Positions 10,712 to 22,176 of a stretch of DNA of 64,000 bases are shown in pieces. The position numbers were made by a program, and so were the translations under genes. The notes below the pieces were generated by a model that saw only the letters and a list, made by a program, of their open reading frames with translations, had not been told where the DNA came from and made no database searches. Positions within the stretch are counted from its first letter, which is position 1, and each line of letters starts with the position of its first letter. Origin of the DNA: Tilletiaria anomala UBC 951 (taxonomy: Eukaryota > Basidiomycota > Exobasidiomycetes > Georgefischeriales > Tilletiariaceae); the NCBI RefSeq assembly GCF_000711695.1, contig NW_013547000.1:1-64000 (forward strand). The letters run 5' to 3'.

Positions 10712-13474
10712 ATGGACCCAGGAAGCATTAATGGGGACGAGTGGCTTACGCAGCTGGTAAGGCGCGTCAAGCTTGACGAGTTGCAACTGATTGGACCCAA
10801 GGTTGCTACTCAAACGAATGGTGGGCTCTCCAGCTGGGCCACCGCACCGCTCTCGTGGGTCGGTATTGCGTCCGTTGGCAGCTCCAGGCAAACAACTGCA
10901 GCGCCTGCCAACGGCAAATCAGCTGGTCCTCTGATCAAGACGAGCCCATTAGTCATCAATCCCCATCACCTCTTTTACCTGCTGATCCGATTTGAAGCAC
11001 TCGGTCTTCCAGCTGGATCTCTCGATACGTGTCTCAGCAACCTGCCCGCGCCGCGGCCAGTCTCTTATTATGTATTGCCTGATGTTCAAGTGAGGCGCGA
11101 AGGCCCATCCGGCCTTGGTCATGGTAGGCGCTCGGACAAGAGCGACACGATGAGCTTCACTTCCCTTCGCTCTGCGTTCGGCAGTTCGAGTGTCTCAGCA
11201 GCGAGCTGGTGGACCGCGCCCAGGCATCCGCAGCAAGATATAACGCGCGATCTAAAGCTACTCTTCTCGCTCTTGACAAAGCTTCCTGCGCTCAGGATCG
11301 CTCCCACTCCCGGCACGAAGTTGATCAAGGATTTCGAAAATGATTGCCCCGGGAGGAACGGGATTCCCATGGATGTGTTTAAGTCATTGAGCACGTTGCA
11401 GATGGATGGCACAGATCCGCGGGGCCTTTTAGGCTGGGACAGACTTTGCATTCAGCTGGTCGCGCTAAGCATACACCACAGCGGGCTGGAAGACCTTAGC
11501 GACTTGCTCATCGATGCTGTCGTGCACGACTGCAAAAGACGCAAGGGCGAGAATGTCGATGATGGGCGGAGAAAGGTGATTTATTCGCCGAATGGCAGCG
11601 CTGGCAACGATGATTCCTCTTCGCCGCTCAAACACGAAGCTGCTCATGCGACCGATGCCGCGTCGAATGCACCGCCAAGTCAAACGCCCTCTCTGGCATG
11701 GTACTTCTTGCGACATTTGTCACTCGCCAACAACTCCCTCACTTTTATACCCGAGGAACCTTTGTCGCAGCTCTGCAACCTATCCTCTCTCGACTTGTCT
11801 TCAAATTTGCTCAACTCGGTTCCACCCTCGCTCCACTTGCTGCCTCGCCTTGTCTCCCTCAACGTCTCCGACAACCTGATTGACTCGGTCCTGGGCATCT
11901 CTTCTACCATTCCGACCATCCGCACGCTAATCATTTCGAAGAACCGCCTTGAATCGCTCTGCGGTCTCGAGCGCCTGAAAAACCTGACACGCATCGACCT
12001 GCGTCACAACTACATTTTTGATGTTGGCGAAGTGGGTAGGCTTGCGCAGATAACGCCCATCGAGGAAGTCTACGTAGAAGGCAATCCCATCGTCGAAGAG
12101 CTGCCGGACTGGCGCATCGACCTTTTCCTTCAATTCGCAAGAGAAGGCCAGCGAATCAAAATCAACGGAAGCGAACCGGGGTACTTCGAAAAGCAACGCA
12201 TCACCGAGCGCTTGCCGGACGTTGGCAGACTGCGCTTTACCGACTCTCCAGAGAGTATGCGAAAGGCACCACGGCACAATGCGTCGCACATGCCACTGTC
12301 AGCGGACGATGAGAGTCGCGAAGGCCTCATCAAGGTCGCCCTTGTGAAATCGGTGCATCGCTCAAGAATTGCATCGAGGCGCCGAGCAGAGTCGACAACC
12401 GCGAGGGATTCGTCCAAAGAACGCCCACGTTGCACTAGCCATGCCGCGGACGACGAGTTCAAGGGGGATCGCAGAAGGAACGGGAGCGATACCAGCTCCA
12501 CGCGGAGTGTCGCTGTCAAGATGCTTGCAGACAGAAAGCGCAACAAGCGCATCGTCGAGCTCGACTCTCCAAACTCTGATTGGAAGCAGAATCCAAAAAC
12601 GCGGTTAGCGGCGACAAGGGCAGAGAATGGGCCTTCTCATATGATTACAGAGTCCACTAGTGCTGCAGAGTCACATTCGATGCAACCGAAGGCCGAGGGA
12701 TCGGATTACGCGGCAATGTCCGATTCGGAGGCAATCAAAGCTGCGGTCCATGCCGGACAGAAGTCGCTGGCCGCCAGTCCGCTCATCATGGCTGTTGATG
12801 GCAAGCCGACCGAGCGAGGAAGACCCACAGGAATGCCGAAGCTTGCCACCAAAGATGCTCTCAGCAAGAAGGCAGATGCTCAGGCTGGCGTGTCCTCAAG
12901 CGCAGTCACAACGCAAGTCGATACGCCTGGTTACAATCTCGAAAACGGACCTTTAGGCTCAGACGTTGATCTCGCAAAGGCCGTGCTCCAGAACTTGTCA
13001 TCGGTTCCTTCAACTGCCAGCGTCGGTATCGCCGACAGCAGCGGGACGACACCCAGCAGCCCTCTCAGGCCTCCGCGCACACTCTCGCGCACTGTCACCA
13101 CAGACGACGACGTGATCTACCATGTAGATCAGCTGCGAAGTCCGAAGGGCCAGGCCAGTCGGAGAAATAGCGGCGCAAGTGGTGTGCTATCTGCCCAGAG
13201 AGCCGTGGTAGCTACCGCCTCGATGCATGAAGCGCCTTCGCTTCAGCATCGCAACGCTGACTTCTATCGCAGATCGTCCATGGAACATCCAGAAGATCTG
13301 GATCCATCGCACGAAGCCCTTGCGTTCCGAAAGGGGATTGAAGCCCTCAAGGGAGAGATGGGTGACGATTGGCTCACAATGTTGGCAAAAGGGGTCTACA
13401 ACCCGAATGGGATACCGACGCTGGGCCGGACTAGCGGCAAAGCTGCTGCCGCGGAATACAAAACGAAGAGATGA
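10712..13474 (+). CDS. SDS22-type leucine-rich repeat protein
   Basis: A single uninterrupted frame of 920 residues, starting at ATG 10712 (MDPGSINGDEW). The longer frame upstream starts at TTG. Residues about 333-460 hold at least five short LRRs of the SDS22 class (LRHLSLANNSLTFIP, LSSLDLSSNLLNSVP, LVSLNVSDNLIDSV, IRTLIISKNRLESL, LTRIDLRHNYIFDV), followed by an LRR-cap-like VYVEGNPIVEE. An N-terminal helical region and a long polar, low-complexity C-terminal half flank them. The C-terminus regains order in the last 60 residues (GIEALKGEMGDDWLTML). This architecture recalls STK11IP or nischarin, which bind kinases or membranes, but that is only an inference from layout. The lack of introns over 2.7 kb is unusual beside its neighbours. 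Its 3' end is 75 bp from that of SNU23. Confidence 0.78.
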   Translation: MDPGSINGDEWLTQLVRRVKLDELQLIGPKVATQTNGGLSSWATAPLSWVGIASVGSSRQTTAAPANGKSAGPLIKTSPLVINPHHLFYLLIRFEALGLPAGSLDTCLSNLPAPRPVSYYVLPDVQVRREGPSGLGHGRRSDKSDTMSFTSLRSAFGSSSVSAASWWTAPRHPQQDITRDLKLLFSLLTKLPALRIAPTPGTKLIKDFENDCPGRNGIPMDVFKSLSTLQMDGTDPRGLLGWDRLCIQLVALSIHHSGLEDLSDLLIDAVVHDCKRRKGENVDDGRRKVIYSPNGSAGNDDSSSPLKHEAAHATDAASNAPPSQTPSLAWYFLRHLSLANNSLTFIPEEPLSQLCNLSSLDLSSNLLNSVPPSLHLLPRLVSLNVSDNLIDSVLGISSTIPTIRTLIISKNRLESLCGLERLKNLTRIDLRHNYIFDVGEVGRLAQITPIEEVYVEGNPIVEELPDWRIDLFLQFAREGQRIKINGSEPGYFEKQRITERLPDVGRLRFTDSPESMRKAPRHNASHMPLSADDESREGLIKVALVKSVHRSRIASRRRAESTTARDSSKERPRCTSHAADDEFKGDRRRNGSDTSSTRSVAVKMLADRKRNKRIVELDSPNSDWKQNPKTRLAATRAENGPSHMITESTSAAESHSMQPKAEGSDYAAMSDSEAIKAAVHAGQKSLAASPLIMAVDGKPTERGRPTGMPKLATKDALSKKADAQAGVSSSAVTTQVDTPGYNLENGPLGSDVDLAKAVLQNLSSVPSTASVGIADSSGTTPSSPLRPPRTLSRTVTTDDDVIYHVDQLRSPKGQASRRNSGASGVLSAQRAVVATASMHEAPSLQHRNADFYRRSSMEHPEDLDPSHEALAFRKGIEALKGEMGDDWLTMLAKGVYNPNGIPTLGRTSGKAAAAEYKTKR

Positions 13475-13549
13475 TCACCGCAGAATGAGATGTTTGTTGT
13501 ACAGCACTGTAGCCTAGCCACACCATTTGCTTCCAGAAGAGGAAGGAAT

Positions 13550-14350
13550 CTACCGCTTCTTGGTAGATCCAAAACCCCCAAAGCCCAACATGGCCATGGC
13601 ATCTTGATCCATATCCATAGCCACATCCGCCGCCCCTTTCCTTCGGGCATCTTCTTTCGCAGCTTTCTTCTTGGCTTTTCGTTCCTCCTTTTCCTTCTGC
13701 TTCTCTTCTGCTATTTGCCGCAGACGCGCTTCAAAATCGTAGGATCGCGCTTGGCTGCCATTGGCCCTGCTTTCTCGAAGCGCCGCGATCTTGGCACGCA
13801 CGGCCTCTAGTGACGACCTCACAACTTGCGTCGTCATCCCCATCATTCGCAGATCTTCCAGGGTAGATCATAGAGTATTTAGCGCTTGGTCCATGATCTG
13901 ACGATATGCGACGAGTGGAATAGCACTCACGCATTCGGCCGTTGATGTGATCGAGATAGCGACCGCTGTCCTTGCATATGCGATTGCACAGCTCGCAGTA
14001 AAACCCCGGGCCCTTCTTGCCTTCGACCATCATGGACTTGCCTTGATTCTTGTCCAACGCAAGTGGTTCCACCCTCGCCTCGAGCATCTTGGTCGGTTTT
14101 GGCATCTCTTCCTTCTTTCGCTTGTTCGGTTTCAGTCCTGTAATCGCGATGAGACAGCGTCAGAAAGATCTCTCTCATGGCAGCGGCTTGGACGCAATTC
14201 ACCTTTTCGCATTCGCTCCTCATTCTCGACAGCCCGCTCCTTCTCTTCACGATCCCTCTCCCTGGCTTTGGCAGTAAATTCTTCCACGTCCCATGAGCGC
14301 CGCGAGGGTCCCACCCCCGCGCCACCCGAGGCAGTCTGCTTGCCCGACAT
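13550..14350 (-). CDS. SNU23: Tri-snRNP zinc-finger protein Snu23/ZMAT2
   Basis: A small component of the spliceosomal U4/U6.U5 tri-snRNP and B complex. Exons 14350-14203, 14137-13931 and 13854-13550 give 219 residues. The U1/matrin-type zinc finger reads FYCELCNRICKDSGRYLDH and is completed across the second splice by NGRMH (Cys-X2-Cys and the two His are present). The conserved RMMGMTTQVVRSSLE follows, where Snu23 homologues are most alike. The N-terminus (RRSWDVEEFTAKARERDR) matches the family, and the C-terminus is a charged helix ending GFGSTKKR. Length agrees with human ZMAT2 (199). The histidine of the finger is created only by splicing (C from exon 2 plus AT from exon 3), which fixes intron 13855-13930. 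Confidence 0.93.
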
Positions 14351-14763
14351 GGCTACGGTCGTAAGTGAGTGCCACGTTCGAGGTAAGTAATTGCCGTTCA
14401 CGAGATGTCGGAGTCAGATTGCTTTTGCGTGGCTCCAGAGGTCTGCACCCTGGCGTATCCCGCGATCAATGCTGGTAAAGAAGAGCAAGAGAGAACCTAC
14501 ACGGCTGCACAGCATACGATGAACGGATGGCATCGATCCCACTGAGGCTAAAGAGCGGTGATTTCATTGAACAGGCGAGGGGAGTTCAGCGAGTTTCTAC
14601 TTCCGTGCTGGACGGGTGACTACTCCATCAACCTCTCCCAATCTCGCTATCAGCATTTCTTGGAGTGCATTTGTTCCATCCCCCACATAGGTCTTGTCTT
14701 TGACACAACGGCATACGTGCACTAATTACCTAAGCTGCTCCAATACTTTCCTTTGCTTCTAGA
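14351..14763. promoter_or_regulatory. Shared SNU23 / CINP-like divergent promoter
   Basis: 413 bp between divergent starts. I see no other gene. A pyrimidine-rich stretch (14730-14760) lies just ahead of the plus-strand start. Confidence 0.4.
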
Positions 14764-15587
14764 ATGAGTGGCGGTGGCGTAAACCCGTGAGTTTCAAATG
14801 CATCGGACCAGGGGATGGAGCTTGCGAACTGACGGTGTGATCTGGCTCGTTCGTAAACGTAAATTGCAGTGTTCTGTCGCTCGTCAGCCGGACAGATACG
14901 TTAGCGGAAGGTGAAAATCCAATTGGGGACCTATCTGAACACCCCTTTCGAGTCTGATATAATGCCTGCAACACTTCCCGTAATGCATTACAGGTTTCCG
15001 ACAAGTACATCAGGCGTCACTTCCACTCATTCCGAACCTTCAGCAGACATATCACCAAGTTCAAGGCAGCTGGACGCCAGAAATAGAAAATTATGCCGAA
15101 GATATATTTTCAAAGATTCGTGACATTCTGCAGCACATGGAGAAAACCGTGGAAGAAATGATGAACCTACTCTATCAAGTAGACATTTACCTCTCTGACT
15201 CAACCACACAACTCGCTGCAGGGTTCAATCCCAAGGAGGCGCTCGATCACGTTTCTGCATCTGTCCATGTAGGTGCAACTGCTGAATGCCGGGTGTGTGC
15301 CTCTGATTGTCGATAACTGATGTCTCCTCTTGCATGCTGTACGTTGTAGTCATATCAATCCGAGCTGCTGTCAAAACGAGAGCTGCTGGCCGATTTGACT
15401 TGCGAAGAGATTACCATCGAAGAGTTTTCATCTCAATGGCGTACATTGAATGAAGTGAATTGCTTGTTCCGCTCTACAGAAAGCTTCGACCACATGCACT
15501 TTCTGACATTTCAACCCCGCACAGGTCGAAGCTGGAAAGAAGCAAGATTTGGACTCGCTAGCCGACATGTTTGCCGGGTTCGGGTGA
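14764..15587 (+). CDS. Small helical protein, possibly CINP-like
   Basis: Five short exons (14764-14786, 14870-14910, 14994-15268, 15350-15454, 15525-15587) keep one frame and give 168 residues, from MSGGGVNPVLSLVSRTDTL to DSLADMFAGFG. The donor and acceptor sites are all consensus and phases match, so the gene model is credible although no single exon is long. The middle is predicted helical (DIFSKIRDILQHMEKTVEEM). The segment HSYQSELLSKRELLADLTCE followed by a short loop and a W resembles in spacing the Y-x2-E-L-x2-K...W block at the end of CDK2-interacting protein CINP, a partner of replication and ribosome-assembly complexes. I hold that resemblance at low confidence. It shares a promoter region with SNU23. 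Confidence 0.6.
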
Positions 15588-17396
15588 TATCATGGGGACT
15601 TCGAATTGATTTTTTCATCCCTGGTTTAAGTCTCAGAGCGGCTGCTACCTGCGCAATCGTGGCCAATTCGCGCTCTTAACCGATAAGGCACCAGTCCCCG
15701 TCCCTTCCCTTTGGGATGCCCCGAGTCTGGTAGGAGGGCAACTGCATGTTCACGAGAACAGGACTCATGTCACTTCTTTGCAAAATTCGACGAAGCGCCA
15801 CGTGAACGACCCTCTCATCCATCGCGCAAAAATGTGCTCAAGGCCTTGCTCATACAACCGCATCGTGGCTGGCTCTTTCGCCCCTAATGATTGCCCTTGA
15901 AGCTGTCTGGACGCAGCCAAGGGGAGTGCTCACAATATGCGCCAGCAACGCTCTGCATATTTATCCCGGAAGGGGACAGAGCGAGAGCGTCGCGATAGCT
16001 TGATCTTGCAATCACGCCAAATTTACAATCCTACACCTCATGACTACTGCGATGCGTATCCAATTGATCGCAAGAGGTGCCTCGTGCAACAACAACAACC
16101 CTCCCCTCAGCTGCTCTTGTTCCCACATCCTTGATGAGAATGCTCGACCGATCTCGATGCCTTGCCTTTCCGCTATACCGAGAAGCCGTGGTCCAGTGAT
16201 CGAAGTCACGCTTCTCCGACGTGCGTCGGTGTTTCGATATTCCCGATATGTGGAGGATCTTGTGATATGCGCCCAAACCAAATGCGTACTTCGCTCGACT
16301 GTCCTTCCAGGAATTAAACAATTGATTCGTCACGATAGAGCTGGAGTGGGCATGCTAAGGGAAAGTAGGTGGTTGTCATGGAGGCAAGATATGCGATTCG
16401 CTGCACCTCGAGCAACTGTATGCAAACTCCTAGAAGCCCCGTGACATACTCCCTTACATTGTTAAGCCGCGAAGCCTCCAAGGCCTGGTCTAACTTGCGC
16501 TGCGAGAGACCCCCTTGTATGCAGCAGAGGTATCAACAACCTGCTTGGTTGGCTATTCGGACCCAACAGTCCGTGAATCTGTTGACGCAGCGGAGGTCGA
16601 AGCATGGGTCATATTGACGTCCAGATGCAGCCAGACCAATCCCAGTTGAAGTGTTAGCTGCGATAGCACAAAACAGTGGTATCAGACATCCAATGGAAAG
16701 TGCTTGGTCAAACTCAGTTGTGCGTCATTCAAGGAAGTGGTGTGCTTTGAAGGCCCTGAGTTTGGCACGCAATGTATTGCTTTGCTGAACAGGAAAGAGT
16801 GCACACACCCCGAGCCATCGCCTGCAGACCCGCGCACGCAACTGCTGTTGCTAGATGAGGAAGTCTTAATGAGGATGTCTTGATGAAGTGATAGCCCAAT
16901 GTTGTCACAAGACAAAGGTGGTTCCCAAATGCAATGGGTTGGAACGTTGAATGACTTCCTGTCGCTATTGAGAGCGACAAGCATGCACTTTTTCGTCCCA
17001 CCGCGCCGCCGCCTTTTCTTCCTCTGGGGATGGATGGCATCAACGCTTTCAAGATGTGAGACATGGTTCAATGCCACCACCCATTCTCTCCCTCTAACCA
17101 CTCCCTGTCCTTCAACATTGCGACCTGCCATAAGTGCGCCTGGCAGTGCATCTTCCCTGCCGTCTGCCGCCGCAGAGTAACTGAATGGTATTGCCTGTCT
17201 TGCGCCTCAATAACCACCGATTAGGGTGGGAGCAGCGCTGTTAAGCCCGAGGTTGTAACACCGCAACTCGGCATAGCCGAACGGGGTACCCCAGCATGCG
17301 CTGGGAATATGACCAAGTCATATTACATGTCTATGTTAAAAGGTAGTGTCTGGCAATTCATTCCGACTGAGAACATCCGCGTCATCGCAAACCAGT
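15588..17396. other. 1.8-kb intergenic stretch
   Basis: No supported gene. A minus-strand frame at 17131-16682 (149 codons) has no recognisable motif. The right end carries a group of inverted repeats (listed separately) just ahead of the HTD2-like gene. Confidence 0.5.
17233..17305. repeat. Cluster of perfect short inverted repeats
   Basis: Within 73 bp lie CAGCGCTG (17233-17240), TCGGC-ATA-GCCGA (17268-17280), GGGGTACCCC (17283-17292) and CCCAGC-ATGC-GCTGGG (17290-17305), with a looser GAGGTTG...CAACTC pair between the first two. All are upstream of ATG 17397. They could be dimeric factor sites or a folded leader. It is not a tRNA: there is no acceptor stem or B-box match. Confidence 0.6.
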
Positions 17397-18581
17397 ATGC
17401 ATCCCCCGTCCCCGTTCATCCGTTCTCTGTGCCTGCGCTCAATAGCGCTTGCGCTGCGTTCATGCCATGGCCCGCGCATGGCAAACCGATGCCCCTCTGT
17501 TCCTTTCCATATCACCGGATGCCCATCCTTCTCGACAAGCAGTGCTAGAGTCAGCGCTTACTCTGACTGGGCCTCGGCAGACGCACGCTCCGCCGCTGAC
17601 GGCCTGCTGTCAAAATGGACCTCGTCCTCGGGCCAGCCCGCGACTGTCTACACGCATGAAATTGGCCGTACCCAGGTCCAGCTCCTTCGCATCACGCTTG
17701 AGGAGATCCTCCCCCTTTCCCAAGAGCCAGCGCGGTATCTCCAGCAGCTTCTGCGCGAACAGCCAGAGAGAGGCACACCCTTACTCCCAGCGGAGCACCT
17801 TGTCTTCTTCACTCCACGTGTGCTCAGCTCTAACCTCGGCGAGGATGGTACCGACACATCATTCAACCCCTCTGGCGGTGTATTCACGCGCCGCATGTGG
17901 GCTGGCGGCTCTATGGTCTGGAACCTAACCGACGGCAACATCCTTCGAATCGGCGACGAAGTCACCGAGACTACGTACATCGAAAAAGTGGACATCAAGC
18001 AAAAGCGCGGAGACAAGGAAAATGAGATGTTGGTCGTTTGGCTGCGGAAGGAGTTCGCCAACAAGGATGGCCTCGCCTTGACGGATCGAAGGAGCTGGAT
18101 CTTCCAACGTGCACTTTCGTGCACAAACCCACCGCCAACACCCCTGCCGGTCGACGTCGATGCGGAGCGGCGGCAGCTGTTATCGCCCTCACTGCCGCCA
18201 GCAGCATTGGCAAGTAGGCTGCAACTCAAGCAAGCAGAGCTTTTCCGCTACTCGGCTCTCACCTTTAACGGCCACGCCATTCACCTTGATCCGGACTGGT
18301 GTCGCAAGAGGGAAGGACACGCTGCGGTAGTTGTGCACGGGCCGCTCAATTTGACGCTGCTCTTGCGCAAATGGATGCTTGAGACAGGAAATGTAGAAGC
18401 AGTCAATGGCGGGGTCACCTCGGTCGATTATCGCGCAAAGAAACCGGTTTATGCTGGCCAGACGTATTGGCTGCAGATGGAAGCTCAGAGTGGTAAGAAG
18501 GGTGAAGACGTGATGCAAGCTGTCAGGCCAGACGGAAGCGTCATCATGGAGGCACGTGTATCCGGAAGTCATAAACAATAG
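17397..18581 (+). CDS. Mitochondrial HTD2-like hydroxyacyl-thioester dehydratase
   Basis: A single-exon gene of 394 residues. It belongs to the hot-dog-fold dehydratases related to yeast Htd2, which remove water from 3-hydroxyacyl-ACP in mitochondrial fatty-acid synthesis (and to mesaconyl-C4-CoA hydratases). The signature is FRYSALTFNGHAIHLDPDWC followed by HAAVVVHGPLNLTLLL, containing the conserved Asn, His and Ile-His of the active-site loop. The N-terminus from ATG 17397 is rich in Arg, Ser and Leu (IRSLCLRSIALALRS) and fits a mitochondrial presequence. The longer frame starts at GTG, so I exclude it. An N-terminal hot-dog-like half (LPAEHLVFFTPR, GGVFTRRMWAGGSMVW) is also typical of this double-hot-dog family. 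Its stop is only 49 bp from the IleRS stop on the other strand. Confidence 0.86.
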   Translation: MHPPSPFIRSLCLRSIALALRSCHGPRMANRCPSVPFHITGCPSFSTSSARVSAYSDWASADARSAADGLLSKWTSSSGQPATVYTHEIGRTQVQLLRITLEEILPLSQEPARYLQQLLREQPERGTPLLPAEHLVFFTPRVLSSNLGEDGTDTSFNPSGGVFTRRMWAGGSMVWNLTDGNILRIGDEVTETTYIEKVDIKQKRGDKENEMLVVWLRKEFANKDGLALTDRRSWIFQRALSCTNPPPTPLPVDVDAERRQLLSPSLPPAALASRLQLKQAELFRYSALTFNGHAIHLDPDWCRKREGHAAVVVHGPLNLTLLLRKWMLETGNVEAVNGGVTSVDYRAKKPVYAGQTYWLQMEAQSGKKGEDVMQAVRPDGSVIMEARVSGSHKQ

Positions 18582-18630
18582 CATGCATTTCTTTGTCGAC
18601 AGTTGAAGGACATCCTGAACCCCTCCCCCT

Positions 18631-21600
18631 TTATACTGTGTTGAGCTTTACAAGAGAAAGGTGGAACTTGTCGTCGCCGATCTCCTGCTCTTCTTCCACC
18701 AACACGTCCACACCAGGTGCTCGCTCCTTGACAGGCTTTGGCGCCCTACGCATGTTTTTGGAGAAGAACTCAACTTCTTTCGCAAAGCACTCCTGCAGTG
18801 CCTGGCCAACGCCATCGTTGAAGCTGTAGAAGGCGTCGACATCATCCGTTTGCTGCAAACCAACCTTTTTCCGAAGGCGCTGGATGCGGTTGATGAGCTC
18901 GCGCGCGTTGCCCTGTGACTGCAGCTCCTCGCGAACCTGCTTGTCCAGCAGGACGACGACATTGCCATCCGTGTCGGCGTCAAAGTCCCCTTCCACCTTG
19001 GCAAGGTCCACCTGCTTTTGCACCTTTAGGTCACCCTCGATAAGCTCCACGCCAGCGACGTTGATCTTGCCGCTCTCAGCAAACGCCTTGCCTTGTTCTG
19101 ATGTCACATCCTTCAGCCCATTCTTGACCTTGCCAATGTCCTTACGCAGCTTCTTCCCCAGAGTCGGCCAGTCGGCTGTGAGGACGTAATGCACGCCGCA
19201 CTTGGCTTCCTCGCGAGTTAGCACGAGGGCTTGCACGTTCATTTCACTTTTGAGGTAACTTGAGAGCGCATCGACGTCATCAAGGAATTGCTGGTCACTG
19301 TGGTAGACACGCATCTCCTGCAGCGGAACGCGCACAGGGAGTTTGCTCCGGGTTCGAATCTTTCGTCCGATCTCGACGATGGCCTGGAACGCGCTGAATT
19401 GCCGCTGAAGGACCGGGTCGAGATACTCTTCTTTGATCTCGGGAAAAGACAAGAAGTGAATGGAGCGCTCGTCTTGGTCGCTGTTCGGATTTGGGGGCAT
19501 ATAAGTTCGAAGACCTTGGTAGATATTCTCGCACAGGAAAGGAGTGAACGACTGCATGGTCCGCGTGAGAGTGAAAAGTGTCTCGAACAGGGTGTTGAGA
19601 GCTGTGATGGTGTCCTCAACGCCGTTCGCGCCTTTCAAGCGATCGCGGTTGAAGCGGATGTACCAGTTTGTGAGCTCATCAATGGTGAGTAGCAATCGCG
19701 AAATGACAGTGTATAGTCGGTACGCGGAAAGCTCCTCCTGGACCATCTTAATTAGCGACTGGCATCGGGCGAGGATCCATCGATCGAACAGGTTGGTCGA
19801 CTTGGGCGCATGTACTTCGTAGACAAAGTCTTTGCATGTGTCCTTCTTGAGTAGTTGGACTTGGCCGATGAAGAAGCGGAAGGAGTTGAGCCAAGGCAAG
19901 AAAGCAGAGGTGATGACTTCGCGCACGCCATCCTCGCGGAAGCGAAGGTTCTCCGCGCGTACAGCTGGGGAGCTGACAAGGTAAAGTCGGATCGCATCGG
20001 CACCAAACTTGTTGATAAGCCCGGTCGGGTCTGGGTAGTTCTTTTTGCTCTTGCTCATCTTCTTTCCATCTTCTGCTTGGATGAGACCGGTGACGATGAC
20101 ATTCTTCCAGGGCGCTGTACCGAAGAGATGCGTGCCGAGGATGAGCATGGTGTAGAACCATCCTCGAGTCTGGTCGATACCCTCGGAGATAAAGTCGGCA
20201 GGGAACGAGTTTTTGAACTTGTCCTGGTTCTCAAAGGGATAGTGAGCTTGCCCATACGGCATGGTGCCCGACTCGAACCAGCAGTCGAATACCTCTTCGA
20301 TGCGCTTCAGCTGCCCCTTGCCCTTTTGTGACGGGATGGTGATGTGGTCGATGTTGTCTCGGTGCAAGTCTGTGATGCCAGTCACGCCCGACAGCTTCTC
20401 GAGCTCGGCGACTGAACCGATGCACACTATCTCCTCGTAGTCGTCTGAGACCCACAACGGAAGCGGTGTTCCCCAGTAGCGATTTCGCGAGATGTTCCAG
20501 TCCCTTGCGTTCGCAAGCCAGTTGCCAAATTTGTTCTCGCTTACGCTGCCTGGAACCCAGTACGTGTTCTCGTTGTTCTGCATCAGCTTTTCGGCCGCTG
20601 GCTCGACACGCACGAACCAGGAGGGGATGACCTTATAGATCAAGGGTGTGCCGCTACGCCAGCAGTAGGGATAGCTATGCGTGAGTACAGATTGGACGAT
20701 GAGTCTGCCTTTCGCTTTTAGGTCCTTCTGAATCTGCTTGTCGGCATCTTTGACGTTTTGTCCCTGATAGTCTGGAACCTCAGCAGTGAAGCAGCCCTTC
20801 TCATCGATCGGGCAGGGCGGCGCTTCATCATTTGCGATGACACCGTTCGCAACGGCAATGCGGTGATCATCATCACCAAAAGCAGGCGCTTGCTGGACAA
20901 TCCCGGTGCCGGCATCTGCGGTGACGTACGTGTCACACAGAACGCGGAACGCTTTTGGATACTTCTGAGTGAAAAAGTCGAAGATGGGTTCGATCTTCCA
21001 TCCTTCCATTTCTTTTCCTTTAAAGGTTTGCAGCTTCTTGAACTTTGCCTTCTTTGGGTCCTTGTAAAGTGTAGAGAGGAGTTTTTCGAGGATGATGAAA
21101 TTCGTCTGCCGCTCCTCGTCAAAGATTTTGATGTAGTCAAAGTCGGGATGCACGCAAACAGCCAAGTTTGAGGGTAGCGTCCACGGTGTTGTTGTCCATG
21201 CGAGCAGTGCAGTGCCCGGTTCATCGATGAGCGGGAAGCTGATCGTAATGGCAGGATCTTGCACATCGCGGTAGTCGAGGTTGGCTTCGAAGTTGGACAG
21301 CGGTGTGGTGCAGCCATTCGAGTACGGCATGACCCTGTTGCCCCGGTAGATGAGTCCCTTTAAGTGCAGCTGGGAGAAGACCCACCAAACCGTCTCCATG
21401 AAGCTCAGATTCATCGTCTTGTACCCAGCGTCAAAGTCTATCCATCTCCCCATCCGCTCTACTGTCTGTTTCCATTCGTTTTGATAGCGCATGACAATAG
21501 ACCTGCATTCGGCATTGTACGCGGCAATGCCCATCTTCATGACATCTTCCTTGCCTGTGATACCAAGTTTTTTGTCGATCTCGTGCTCGACTGGTAACCC

Positions 21601-22176
21601 ATGGCAGTCCCAGCCGAAGCGTCTGTCGACGTGGTGGCCGGTCGAGTGAGCGTGCCTTGTGATAATGTCCTGCAAGGCACGGGTTCCGGTTAGTCAGAGA
21701 ATTTGCGATGAGGGGAGAGGCATCTGAAAATTCACCTTAACGGTACCAGCGAGCAGATGGCCATAATGAGGCAAACCGGTAGCGAATGGCGGGCCATCGT
21801 AAAAGCTAAATGGCTTCTTCCCTTCGCTCTGCTTGAGAGAGGTCTTGAATGCATCAATCGCCCGCCAGTATTCCATGACTTTTTCCTCTTCTTGAGGAAA
21901 TGAAAAGTTAGCAGTGGCTAATGAGTAGTGAGGGAAAGATGTCAGTGTACTGATCTCATCTACCACATGTCCCAGGATCATCGCAAAATACATGCACGGG
22001 ACATGTGTAGCGGATGACAGCATGTCGCAACGCGGCGATACAACCTCTCTTCATTACCGCACAGGTTTTGCTGCTACGACGTGCGAGTTGGCTCCGATGA
22101 AAGGCCTTTGCCACTCACCATCGTGCGCTGGGAATACAGCAGCCGCAACCCCATTGACAAGCGGTGTCGCCGCCAT
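18631..22176 (-). CDS. ILS1: Cytosolic isoleucyl-tRNA synthetase
   Basis: A class I aminoacyl-tRNA synthetase charging tRNA-Ile. Exons 22176-22119, 21917-21736 and 21669-18631 give 1092 residues, near yeast Ils1 (1072). The HIGH-type motif reads HYGH in [16 protein letters not shown] (about residue 70), the following exon gives [19 protein letters not shown], and KMSKS is exact in [16 protein letters not shown] (about 613-617). The CP1 editing domain lies between them, and the C-terminal anticodon-binding region ends [10 protein letters not shown]. The first exon codes only 19 residues ([12 protein letters not shown]) and is joined by a 201-bp intron, longer than most here. No organelle presequence is visible, so it is the cytosolic enzyme. 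Confidence 0.97.

Noticed and set aside
17250-17305. Stacked hairpins as a tRNA gene
   Set aside because: No acceptor stem, no anticodon arm of the right size and no T-loop consensus.
19340-19360. tRNA B-box-like GGTTCGAATC
   Set aside because: It lies within the IleRS coding sequence with no A-box or cloverleaf around it.
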